64,000 nucleotides of DNA from Collinsella sp. AF23-2 (GTDB taxonomy: Bacteria; Actinomycetota; Coriobacteriia; Coriobacteriales; Coriobacteriaceae). The notes below the pieces were generated by a model. It saw nothing but the letters and a program-made list of their open reading frames with translations, did no database searches and had not been told where the DNA came from. Location: positions 1,494 through 65,493 of the forward strand of contig NZ_QRVG01000005.1 in NCBI RefSeq assembly GCF_003459245.1, written 5' to 3'. Positions within the stretch are counted from its first letter, which is position 1. Every line of letters starts with the position of its first letter. Shown here piece by piece: positions 18,288-26,252 of the stretch. Both the position numbers and the translations under genes were made by a program.

Positions 18288-18971
18288 ATGTCCGATTCGA
18301 GCGACAGTTCTAAGCCGCGACCCAAGACCGCGGCCGTTCCACACTACACGGTGGGTGAGGAGATCATGAACTCCGTCACCCATGGTGTCGGCTGTCTGCT
18401 GGGTATCGCGGGCCTGGTGCTCCTGATTGTATTCGCTGCCCTGCGCGGCGGAGGCCCGGCCCACATGGCTGCGGCAATTGTCTATGGCGTCAGCATTATC
18501 CTCGAATACCTAGCCTCCACGCTCTACCACGCGATTCAGCCCGCGCGCGCCAAGCGCGTGTTTCGCATCATCGACCACAGCTGCATCTACTTGCTTATTG
18601 CCGGCAGCTATACGCCGTTTTGCCTCATCACGCTCGCAAACGACGGCGGCCCTGCGCTGTTCTTTGCCGTATGGGCCATCGCCATTATCGGCATCGCCCT
18701 CGAGTGCTTTATGCGCGAACGTCAACCGCACTGGGTAAGTGGCCTGGTCTACTTGCTGATGGGCTGGCTCGTTGTCTTTAAGCTGCCCGAACTTGTGGCA
18801 CTGCTCAACCCCGTGGCACTTGCCCTGCTCGCCGTCGGCGGCGTGTGCTACACCGCGGGCGTGCCGTTCTATATCGCCAAAAACGTGCGCTATCTGCACA
18901 GTATTTTCCACTTGTGGGTGCTCGCCGGCAGCATCTTCCAGTTCATGGCGGTGATCCTCTTCGTAATCTAG
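18288..18971 (+). CDS. Haemolysin III family membrane protein
   Basis: This 227-residue protein has seven hydrophobic helices and family signatures: NSVTHGVGCLLG near the N-terminus, ASTLYHAI, and a C-terminal HSIFHLWVLAGS with conserved His residues that bind metal in the HlyIII/PAQR superfamily. Despite the name, most bacterial members have no demonstrated haemolytic role. ATG 18288 is preceded by GGAGGA; an upstream in-frame TTG is less likely. The gene stands alone in its transcription unit. Confidence 0.82.
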   Translation: MSDSSDSSKPRPKTAAVPHYTVGEEIMNSVTHGVGCLLGIAGLVLLIVFAALRGGGPAHMAAAIVYGVSIILEYLASTLYHAIQPARAKRVFRIIDHSCIYLLIAGSYTPFCLITLANDGGPALFFAVWAIAIIGIALECFMRERQPHWVSGLVYLLMGWLVVFKLPELVALLNPVALALLAVGGVCYTAGVPFYIAKNVRYLHSIFHLWVLAGSIFQFMAVILFVI

Positions 18972-19079
18972 CGACCGCGCCCATGCCCTCGCTTCCACGG
19001 GCGACCGGCGCAATTGCCCTATCCGTCACCTACGCTTACTACCCAACGTCCCGAATCTTGGAGGTTCGAGAAACTCCCG

Positions 19080-20453
19080 ATGGACATAACCATCTCCCTT
19101 ATCACCACCCTCGTTTTGACCCTCATCAACGGCTACTTCTCTATGTCCGAGATGGCGCTCACCACGGCCAAGCGCGCCGTGCTGGAGCATGAGGCCGAGG
19201 AAGGCGACAAGCGCGCCGAGCGTGCCATTAAGCTGGCTGCCGACTCCGACCAGCTGCTCGCCACCATCCAGGTCGCCATCACGCTCGTGGGCTTCGCCTC
19301 GTCCGCCGTTGCCTCGACGAGCCTGTCCGACCCGCTCGCCACGTGGCTCATGAGCTTTGGCATCGCGCCGCTCTCCGCCATCGCGCGCGGCCTGGCGCCG
19401 GTCATCATCACCGTCGCGGTCGCCTTCGTGTCCATCGTGATCGGCGAGCTCGTCCCCAAGCGCATCGGCCTGGCCAATGCCGAGGGCGTGTCCAAGCAGG
19501 TCGTGGGACCGTTGTCGTTTTTCCAAAAGATCGCCCGTCCGCTCGTGTGGCTGACTGGCGCTTGCTCCGATGGCCTGGCCCGCATTCTGCGCATCAAGAG
19601 CGCCGACGACCGGCAGAACGTCTCGGAAGAAGAGATCAAGTACATGGTCTCGGAGCAGGACGACCTGCTCGACGAGGAAAAGCGTATGATCCACGAGATC
19701 TTCGACCTGGGCGACACCGTTGCCCGCGAGGTCATGGTGCCGCGCGTGGACACCACCATGTGCGAGGACGACGAGACGGTCGCCGACGTGCTGTCTACCA
19801 TGCGCCAGACCGGCTTTAGCCGCATCCCCGTCTATCACGAGGATCCCGACAACGTCGCGGGCATTGCGCACATCAAGGACCTGATCCAGCCCGCGCTCGA
19901 CGGCAAGGGCGACCAGCCCATCGCCGGCTTTTTGCGCGACGCCACCTTTGTGCCCGACACCAAGGACATCCTGCCGCTGCTGTCCGAGATGCAGACCTCG
20001 CACGACCAGATCGTGGTCGTCGTGGATGAGTACGGCGGCACGGCCGGCATCATCACCATCGAGGACATCGTCGAGGAGATCGTGGGCGAGATCGAGGACG
20101 AGTTCGACCCCGACAACAAGTACCTCACGCGCCTTTCGCGCCGCGAGTGGCTCGTCGATGGGCGTTTTTCGTGCGATGACGCGATTGAGCTTGGTTGGCC
20201 GCTCGAGGAAAGCGATGATTATGAGACCATCGCCGGCTGGATTTTGGAGCTTTGCGACTCGGTGCCCGACATCGGAGAGGTGTTTGAGGTCGCGGGGTAC
20301 AAGTTTAAAGTGCAGTCGATGCGTGGCCAGCGCATCTCGCTCATTCGCGTGATCGCTCCGGCCGAAACCGATAAGAAGGATTCCGAGTCTTCGGTAGACG
20401 AGCCGACGACGTCGGGTGCGGGTTCCGCGAATCCGCACGACGGCGACGAGTAG
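19080..20453 (+). CDS. CorC/HlyC family CBS-domain membrane protein
   Basis: This 457-residue protein has an N-terminal DUF21 membrane domain (residues about 1-150), paired CBS domains (about 190-320, starting near REVMVPRVDT), and a C-terminal CorC_HlyC transporter-associated domain (about 340-430, with WLVDGRFSCDDAIEL). The family is tied to Mg2+ or Co2+ efflux; the CBS pair binds adenine nucleotides. A GGAGG lies 15 bases before the chosen ATG, a slightly long spacing; an upstream TTG at 19014 is an alternative. It is followed by the 20.5-22.6 kb group after 24 bp. Confidence 0.85.
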   Translation: MDITISLITTLVLTLINGYFSMSEMALTTAKRAVLEHEAEEGDKRAERAIKLAADSDQLLATIQVAITLVGFASSAVASTSLSDPLATWLMSFGIAPLSAIARGLAPVIITVAVAFVSIVIGELVPKRIGLANAEGVSKQVVGPLSFFQKIARPLVWLTGACSDGLARILRIKSADDRQNVSEEEIKYMVSEQDDLLDEEKRMIHEIFDLGDTVAREVMVPRVDTTMCEDDETVADVLSTMRQTGFSRIPVYHEDPDNVAGIAHIKDLIQPALDGKGDQPIAGFLRDATFVPDTKDILPLLSEMQTSHDQIVVVVDEYGGTAGIITIEDIVEEIVGEIEDEFDPDNKYLTRLSRREWLVDGRFSCDDAIELGWPLEESDDYETIAGWILELCDSVPDIGEVFEVAGYKFKVQSMRGQRISLIRVIAPAETDKKDSESSVDEPTTSGAGSANPHDGDE

Positions 20454-20477
20454 GACAAGGAAGAGTAGGGGAGAGTT

Positions 20478-21311
20478 ATGGCAGGCCTGTTCAACATCCT
20501 TAAGGTCACCGTCAGCGAGGACAAGATCTGCGCGCACGTGCTGGTGAACCCCGGCATGCCGCTCATGACCTCGGAGGATATCGAGGCCACGGCGCGCGTG
20601 TACTACCTGGTGCCGGCGATTGCCAAGCACCTGTGCCTGGGCGATTCCGGCCGCGAGTTCCAGGACTGCATGGGTCAGACCGAGCTATGCCACCTGCTGG
20701 AGCATGTGACGGTTGAGCTCATGAACGAGACCGGTCTTGCCGGTAGCATCTCGTGCGGCCGCACGCGCGTAAGCGAGCATGACGAGCGTGTCTTTGAGGT
20801 CGAGCTTTCGTGCCCCGATGACGCACTGGCCATCGGTGCGCTGTCGTCGGCCACCTTTATGATGGACTGGGCGTACCTGCACGCCGACCAGCCTGCCCCC
20901 GACGTGGAAGGCACGGTCGCGGGCCTACGCAACCTGGTGCTGGGCATGCGCGCCGAGGCCGAGGGCAAGGATCCTCACGAGGCCGTCGCCGCTGCGAACG
21001 GCGAAGATACTGCCGAGGACGAGGGCGCTGACGAGGGCGATGTGCCGGTTGACGCCGAGCCCGTTGCCGATGCGACCGCCGAGCCCGTTTCCACCGAGCC
21101 CCAGGGCGTCCCCAACTTTGACGACGAGCCCCAGGTGGCGATTGATACCGAGGGCGCGGTTGCCGAGAACCACGAGGCCTCCGCTGCCGTCTTTGGCGGT
21201 GCGGCGACGGTTCCGGCGGGACCTGCGCATGAGGGCGGCCTGCCGCTCGTGGACGGCGCCGGCGAGGACCCGGGTGCCACGGTGGCCATGCCGGCTATGC
21301 CTCAGGAGTAG
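20478..21311 (+). CDS. Protein resembling the N-terminal domain of cyanophycin synthetase
   Basis: Residues about 1-155 contain a block around TELCHLLEHVTVELMNETG...SCGRTRV...VFEVELS, which resembles the N-terminal domain of cyanophycin synthetases (HxxEHVALELQ...GFGRTR). The ATP-grasp and Mur-ligase parts of that enzyme are absent. Residues about 160-277 are acidic and Ala-rich (low complexity). It is therefore either a stand-alone peptide-binding domain or a decayed relative. It has no signal peptide and is probably in an operon with the YtxH and PRC-barrel genes or with the CorC-like gene upstream. Resemblance is by eye only. Confidence 0.5.
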   Translation: MAGLFNILKVTVSEDKICAHVLVNPGMPLMTSEDIEATARVYYLVPAIAKHLCLGDSGREFQDCMGQTELCHLLEHVTVELMNETGLAGSISCGRTRVSEHDERVFEVELSCPDDALAIGALSSATFMMDWAYLHADQPAPDVEGTVAGLRNLVLGMRAEAEGKDPHEAVAAANGEDTAEDEGADEGDVPVDAEPVADATAEPVSTEPQGVPNFDDEPQVAIDTEGAVAENHEASAAVFGGAATVPAGPAHEGGLPLVDGAGEDPGATVAMPAMPQE

Positions 21312-21447
21312 GCCTACGCGTTTATCACCATCACGTACCTGCGCCTTTGCCGTACGCAGATGAGCGGAGCGGCAAGTGATGCGCTGCGGGTATAATGGAC
21401 AGCATTCAAACGGTGGGCACCGACGTGCCCGCAGGAGAGGAATGATC

Positions 21448-21837
21448 ATGGGTAAGACTTTCAGCTTTGTCTCCGGCGCACTTTTTGGTGCTGCTGCTGG
21501 CGCTATTATCGGCGTTGCTCTGGCCCCGCGCTCGGGCGCCGAAACCCGCGCCATGGCTGCCGATATCGCCAACGACGCCTGGGACAATATGCGCGACACC
21601 TACGAGCACGGCGCCGAGGAGGCCCGTGCTGCGGTGAATGACTTTGGCCCGATGGTCGACGCCAAGACCGACGACCTGCGCGCCAAGGTCGACCTGGCCC
21701 GCGAGCGCATGGACCAGCTGCGCGAGCAGCTCAACGACGCCATTTCGGGTGGCAACGTGACGCCTGCCGCCGACGTCGTGGTCGAGAACGCCGTCGAGGC
21801 TGATGCCGGGGCTGCGGAACCCTCGACCGAGGCATAA
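21448..21837 (+). CDS. YtxH-like envelope stress protein
   Basis: This 129-residue protein has an N-terminal Gly/Ala-rich helix (FVSGALFGAAAGAIIGVALAP) followed by a charged, mostly helical tail, the typical layout of YtxH-domain proteins. The ATG at 21448 sits 7 bases after AGGAGAGG; the ATG at 21442 is too close. The stop overlaps the next start as TAATG, so the PRC-barrel gene is translationally coupled. Function of the family is poorly known; a general stress role is usual. Confidence 0.72.
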   Translation: MGKTFSFVSGALFGAAAGAIIGVALAPRSGAETRAMAADIANDAWDNMRDTYEHGAEEARAAVNDFGPMVDAKTDDLRAKVDLARERMDQLREQLNDAISGGNVTPAADVVVENAVEADAGAAEPSTEA

Positions 21838-22592
21838 TGCGCGCTGGGGATTTTGTCGGCGCCAAGATCTATCGCAAGCCTACCGAGGACAAGCGCACCA
21901 AAAAGGACGGCACGCCGCGCAGCCCCAAAAAGCTCGGAAAGATTCACTTTCCGGTCTTTACCCCGGGCGGTACGCGCGTGGTCGGCTTTATGGTCCGCCA
22001 GTCCGATATCGCGGGCATGATCGAGCGTCCCGACCGATTCGTAGCGCTCGACGCCATTGGTGTCTACGAGGGCGCCATTGCGGTCGATGACGTCAAGGAC
22101 ACGTACGATGCCGCCGCCGCCAAGCGCCTCGACATCAACCTGGACGATTGCATCATCTGGGTCGGTATGGACGTGCGCACGGAATCGGGCGACGTCGTGG
22201 GCTATTGCTCGGACGTTGAGTTCAAGCCGCGCTCGGGCATCGTGCAGGCATTCTATGTGACCGCCGGTGCTGCTTCGAGTGTTTTGGTTGGTGACACGCA
22301 GGTGCCGCCGACGATGCTGCGCGGCTACGAGAACGGCGCGATGGTCGTCTCGGACGAGGTCAAGTCGCTCGGGTATTCGGGCGGTGCGGCTGCCAAGGCC
22401 GCCGAGGCCAGCGTCGTGGTGGGCGACAAGGTCAAAAAGGGCGCCAAGGTGCTCGACGACAAGGGATCGGTCGCCGTGGACAAAGGCAGTCGCGCACTGG
22501 GCAAGCAGCTCGGCAAGACGCGCGGCATGTTCAAGGCCTTTAAGGACGAATACCAAAAGGCGAGCGGAGGCTCGTCAAAAGCTACAAAATAG
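21837..22592 (+). CDS. PRC-barrel domain protein
   Basis: This 251-residue soluble protein appears to have two PRC-barrel-like beta segments (residues about 30-85 with FTPGGTRVVGFMV, and about 105-165 with VGMDVRTESGDVVGYCSDVEF). A Lys/Ala-rich helical tail follows. PRC-barrels usually mediate protein or RNA contacts; a similar domain begins the MgtE-like protein at 24400. The start is coupled to the YtxH gene. No enzymatic motif is visible. A hairpin terminator follows. Confidence 0.6.
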   Translation: MRAGDFVGAKIYRKPTEDKRTKKDGTPRSPKKLGKIHFPVFTPGGTRVVGFMVRQSDIAGMIERPDRFVALDAIGVYEGAIAVDDVKDTYDAAAAKRLDINLDDCIIWVGMDVRTESGDVVGYCSDVEFKPRSGIVQAFYVTAGAASSVLVGDTQVPPTMLRGYENGAMVVSDEVKSLGYSGGAAAKAAEASVVVGDKVKKGAKVLDDKGSVAVDKGSRALGKQLGKTRGMFKAFKDEYQKASGGSSKATK

Positions 22593-22613
22593 CGACGTAC
22601 CAAATGATGGGAG

Positions 22614-22650
22614 GCAAGCCGGAGACCTGTTGCTCCGGCTTGCTGTGTTT
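22614..22650 (+). terminator. Terminator after the PRC-barrel gene
   Basis: Stem GCAAGCCGGAG/CTCCGGCTTGC (22614-22624 with 22633-22643) with an 8-base loop, followed by TGTGTTT. It ends just before the Shine-Dalgarno sequence of the next gene. Confidence 0.65.
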
Positions 22651-22664
22651 ATGGGGGAGGGCAC

Positions 22665-24071
22665 ATGCGCCAAAACGGATCCAACTTAAACGGGCGTTCG
22701 GGTGCGCGTCCGACGGCGCGCCGCGACCTGGGGCAGCTGCCCAGCGGTCAGCGCCGTCGCCGCCGTAAGCCCGGCGCGATGTACCTCAACCATAGCCGCG
22801 GGTTTAGCGACCGCAGCGCGCGCATCGGCAACGGGCGCTCGCCGCGCCGACCGTCCCGTCTGCCCTATGCGCTCATTGCCGTGGGCTGTGCGCTCGTGCT
22901 GTTTATCGCTGCCGTCGTGGGCTACGTCAACCGCAGTGTGGACGTGGAACTCAACGGGCAAAAGACCGCGGTGCGCGTGGGCTCTACGCTGCAGAATCTC
23001 ATCGACGACCAGGAGTTGACCGATACCTACGACGCAGGCGACCTGCTGGCCGTCGATGACAGCGTGCTCAAGCGCCATGGCGGCGAAAAGCTGTCGGTTA
23101 AGGTGGACGGCAAGCGCATAAAACAGGGCAAATGGGATAGCCGCGAACTTGAGGGCGGCGAGAAGGTGACGGTCAAGGATGGCCGTAACACCTACGAGAA
23201 GCACGAGGTTCAGGCTACGGTTATCGAGCCCAAGCTCAAGGTCGAGGGCACGGGCGCTATCGAGTATGTGCAGACATGGGGTGTCCAGGGCCGCTCCGAG
23301 GTGTGGGTTGGTGAGCAGTCGGAAAAGACGCAGGACCGCGGCGAGGTTGTGCCCGCCACCGATTGCGTCGTTGCGTGCGCCAGCGTGGCGCCCAAGGGCA
23401 ACAAAAAGTACGTGGCGCTGACGTTTGACGAGGGTCCGAGCGGCGCCACCAAACAGATCTTGCAGGTGCTCAAGGAAAAGGGCGTTACCGCGACGTTCTT
23501 CCTTTCGGGCGATGCGGCCGAGGCCTCGCCTGCCACGGCCAAGGCGATTGTCGATGCCGGGTGCGAGATCGGATCCAACAGCTACAGCGACGATTCGCTC
23601 AAGGGTCAGGACCGTGAGACGGTACGCGAACAGATCACGAAAGGCACCGATGCGATTAAGTCGGCGACCGGCGTGAAGACGATGCTGCTGCGTGCTCCCT
23701 ACGCTGCCTTTGACGAGCAAAACTGGATTGATGCGATGGACCTGGTCTCCGCCGTGGTCTCGTGGAATATTGACTCGGGCGACTGGCTGCTCAACGGTGC
23801 CGACGAGCAGGTCTCAACGGTGCTCGATTCGGTGACGCCGGGCAATATCGTGCTGCTCACCGATAGGGACGAATGCGCCGAGCAGACGCTCGAGGCGCTG
23901 CCGCAGATCATCGACGGCCTTGTCGCCGACGGCTACAAGATCGTGACGCTCAGCGACCTGGTCAAGACGGACACGTCGCTGAGCAAAAAGCTCACCTCGC
24001 TGACGAAGGTCACCATGCCCAAGGACGCCGTGTTCCCCCAACTTGCCGAGGACGATGACACCACAGAGTAG
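22665..24071 (+). CDS. NodB-fold (polysaccharide deacetylase-like) protein with altered metal site
   Basis: This 468-residue protein has a basic N-terminus and one membrane helix (about 67-89). A YabE/DUF348-like beta domain follows (about 92-155, VDVELNGQKTAVRVGSTLQN). The NodB domain spans about 248-440. In active deacetylases motif 1 is TFDDGP and motif 2 is H-(S/T)-x-x-H. Here they read TFDEGP (D255, E256) and SNSYSDD (N305, D309 at the two His positions), and the later LLHD is LLTD. The catalytic metal ligands are therefore mostly replaced, so it may be a non-catalytic, carbohydrate-binding relative. Extracytoplasmic, facing the cell wall. GGGGGAGG precedes the ATG. Confidence 0.78.
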   Translation: MRQNGSNLNGRSGARPTARRDLGQLPSGQRRRRRKPGAMYLNHSRGFSDRSARIGNGRSPRRPSRLPYALIAVGCALVLFIAAVVGYVNRSVDVELNGQKTAVRVGSTLQNLIDDQELTDTYDAGDLLAVDDSVLKRHGGEKLSVKVDGKRIKQGKWDSRELEGGEKVTVKDGRNTYEKHEVQATVIEPKLKVEGTGAIEYVQTWGVQGRSEVWVGEQSEKTQDRGEVVPATDCVVACASVAPKGNKKYVALTFDEGPSGATKQILQVLKEKGVTATFFLSGDAAEASPATAKAIVDAGCEIGSNSYSDDSLKGQDRETVREQITKGTDAIKSATGVKTMLLRAPYAAFDEQNWIDAMDLVSAVVSWNIDSGDWLLNGADEQVSTVLDSVTPGNIVLLTDRDECAEQTLEALPQIIDGLVADGYKIVTLSDLVKTDTSLSKKLTSLTKVTMPKDAVFPQLAEDDDTTE

Positions 24072-24107
24072 TCATTGGGTAGTCGTTTAAGAACGTCCCC
24101 AATGGCT
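24070..24107. repeat. GGGGAC hairpin repeat
   Basis: AGTCATTGGG (24070) and the inverted unit at 24081-24107 (AGTCGTTTAAGAACGTCCCC and then AATGGCT) follow the stop of the NodB-fold gene. Its ends partially pair (AGTC/GGCT), with the shared CCCCAATG core. Confidence 0.6.
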
Positions 24108-24399
24108 ATGTCACGGATACGTCAGCGTTTGGTATGCCTGCAATGTGCAGCGCATAAATTCGATGCCGCAGGGCGATGCTGATGCTATAGTTACTGCGGT
24201 TAATGAGGGTCAAGAGAAAGGTTACAGGTGAAATCCAAACCTCGACCATACAGTCGATGACCCCATGCAGGTGCTTTTTGCGCATGCACGGGGTGTAAGC
24301 GTCGAGCGGCGTGCCGCCCGCGCATGCGTATACATATCCAGAAGCCCCCGGACGCCGCACGCGCGGCCGCGTCCGGAGGAATAATGATGGGGAGCACCA
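24108..24399 (+). promoter_or_regulatory. Long structured leader of the MgtE-like gene
   Basis: There is no gene in this leader. Two strong hairpins are visible. The first, at 24260-24274 with 24280-24294, has 13 of 15 pairs and a TTTTT loop. The second, CCGGACGC/GCGTCCGG (24348-24355 with 24369-24376), lies right before the purine-rich start region. A TATAGT at 24186-24191 may be the -10 box, giving a leader of about 200 bases. The known M-box Mg2+ riboswitch core (GCTGCTGCCC, GTGCTAAAGCTC) is not present. A metal-responsive leader is possible but unproven. Confidence 0.4.
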
Positions 24400-26244
24400 T
24401 TGAATTATCTGAGTGAGATGCTCAAATTGCCAGTCTTGGACGTCGACGGCGAAAAGCTCGGCGTGGTCAACGATTTTGGCATTGCAACCGGCGAAGTTTT
24501 TCCGCACGTGACGTCGCTCGCGTTCCGCGGTCCCGGCAAGACGCCGTTCATGATCAGCTGGCGCAAATGGGTCGACCGCATCGACGAGACGGGCGTGTAT
24601 CTCAATACGTCTGCCACCAATATTCGCTTCTCGTACCTGCAGCCGACCGAGCTCCTGCTGGCGCGCGACGTTCTCAATAAGCAGATCGTCGACACGCAGG
24701 GCATGAAGGTCGTGCGCGTCAACGACATCAAGTTTTCCATGTCGGGCGAAAATCAGCTGCGCCTGCTGGGTGCCGAGGTCGGCGCCCGCGGTCTGCTGCG
24801 TGCAATCAGCCCCGCGCTCGAGCACGTCGTCGAGGGCTTTATGAAGCACCTGGGCAAGCCGCTCAGCGAGGACATTATCGCCTGGTCCTACATGGACCTG
24901 CTCGACCGCTCGACCAAGAACATTCAACTCTCGGTGTCGCACAAGACGCTCGGCGAGCTGCACCCTGCCGACATCGCCGACATTATCGAGCAGCTCGACC
25001 CGCGCTTGCGTGCGCAGGTGTTTGCGCAGCTCGATACTGCCCAGGCCGCCGAGGCCATCTCGGAGTTCGATGACGACGAGCTTATGACCGAGATGCTCGA
25101 GGGCCTGTCCGACACCGACGCATCGTCGATGCTGGCCATGATGGACCCGGACGACGCTGCCGACCTGATCGACGAGCTTGATTACGAGAAGGCCGAGAAA
25201 CTCCTGCGCCTGATGGGCGTCAAGGAGGAGAAGGCGATTCGTAACCTGCTGGGGTATGAGGACAACACCGCCGGCCGCATCATGACCTCGGAGTTTGTCT
25301 CCCTGCCCGCTACGGCAACGGTCGGTGACGCCATCGAGGCGATTCGCGAGCTCGACGAGGACTTCGAGAGCGTCTATTACGTCTATACCGAGGATCCGAG
25401 TGGCATGCTGACCGGCGTGCTTTCGCTGCGCACGCTGATCGTAGCCGACCGCGACGCCACGCTGGGTCAGTTGGCCTATCGCGACCTGGTCTATGTGTCG
25501 CCCGACGAGGACCAGGAAGACGTGACGGACGAGATGACCAAGTACGACCTGGTTGCCATCCCTGTCTGCGACGAGAACCGTCATATCCTTGGTATCGTGA
25601 CCTTCGACGACGCCATGGACGTTATCGCCGAGGAGCATCAGGAGGACCTGCAGATCGCCGGTGTCGGCTCGGGCGATAGCGCGTCGGACGACTCGACGAA
25701 CGTGCTCAGCTGGTTCGTGCATCGCCAGTACTGGGTTGTTGTATGGGGCATCGCGTCGTGCATCATGGCGACCGTGCTGGGAACGGCGCTCGGCTCCGCG
25801 CATCTGGTGGTGTTCCCCATGTGCGCCATGCCGCTCGTGCTGCTGGCGGCCTCGCGCATGGTGTCGTTCGTCAAGAACTACTTCCTGGAGTATGACGGTC
25901 ACGACGACGAGCCCAAGCCGTATCTGGGATTCTTCTTCCAGAGCACGGGCATGGGCCTGATTCTGTCACTCGTGACCTACCTGTGCGCCCAGCTGGTGCG
26001 CACCGCTGCATTCCCCGATGCCTCTATGTTTGAGGAGCAGCTCTTTACCGGCTGCTTTAACATTGCCGCCATCATTTGCCTGGTTGGCAACATGAGTGCT
26101 GTGATTTACCTGATGGTGCTGTTCTGGCGTGACGAGCATGACCTCAACACGTCGGGCACCGCCATGAACGTTATTGCCGTCATGATCTCGTGTGTGGCGT
26201 ATTGCATCGCCGCGGTGCTGCTCGCCATGTCAGTCATGGGCTAG
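24400..26244 (+). CDS. MgtE-like protein (PRC-barrel, MgtE_N, CBS pair, divergent membrane domain)
   Basis: The 614 residues run as follows. An N-terminal PRC-barrel (about 1-85) is followed by the helical MgtE_N domain (about 180-295, ELHPADIADIIEQLD and MDPDDAADLIDELD). Paired CBS domains come next (about 300-425, starting TAGRIMTSEFVSLP), and five membrane helices end the protein (about 445-614). Start is TTG at 24400, chosen because GGGGAG lies just upstream and no in-frame ATG exists. The membrane part lacks the usual MgtE pore signatures (GGNxGxQ, DPA-x-x-GP region), so transport may differ or it may act as a Mg2+-sensing partner of the adjacent NRAMP-type carrier, whose gene starts 8 bp after this stop. 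Confidence 0.75.
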   Translation: MNYLSEMLKLPVLDVDGEKLGVVNDFGIATGEVFPHVTSLAFRGPGKTPFMISWRKWVDRIDETGVYLNTSATNIRFSYLQPTELLLARDVLNKQIVDTQGMKVVRVNDIKFSMSGENQLRLLGAEVGARGLLRAISPALEHVVEGFMKHLGKPLSEDIIAWSYMDLLDRSTKNIQLSVSHKTLGELHPADIADIIEQLDPRLRAQVFAQLDTAQAAEAISEFDDDELMTEMLEGLSDTDASSMLAMMDPDDAADLIDELDYEKAEKLLRLMGVKEEKAIRNLLGYEDNTAGRIMTSEFVSLPATATVGDAIEAIRELDEDFESVYYVYTEDPSGMLTGVLSLRTLIVADRDATLGQLAYRDLVYVSPDEDQEDVTDEMTKYDLVAIPVCDENRHILGIVTFDDAMDVIAEEHQEDLQIAGVGSGDSASDDSTNVLSWFVHRQYWVVVWGIASCIMATVLGTALGSAHLVVFPMCAMPLVLLAASRMVSFVKNYFLEYDGHDDEPKPYLGFFFQSTGMGLILSLVTYLCAQLVRTAAFPDASMFEEQLFTGCFNIAAIICLVGNMSAVIYLMVLFWRDEHDLNTSGTAMNVIAVMISCVAYCIAAVLLAMSVMG

Positions 26245-26252
26245 GTGGTCGC

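Noticed and set aside
24120..24399. M-box magnesium riboswitch upstream of the MgtE-like gene
   Set aside because: The conserved GCTGCTGCCC and GTGCTAAAGCTC cores are absent; only unassigned hairpins are visible.
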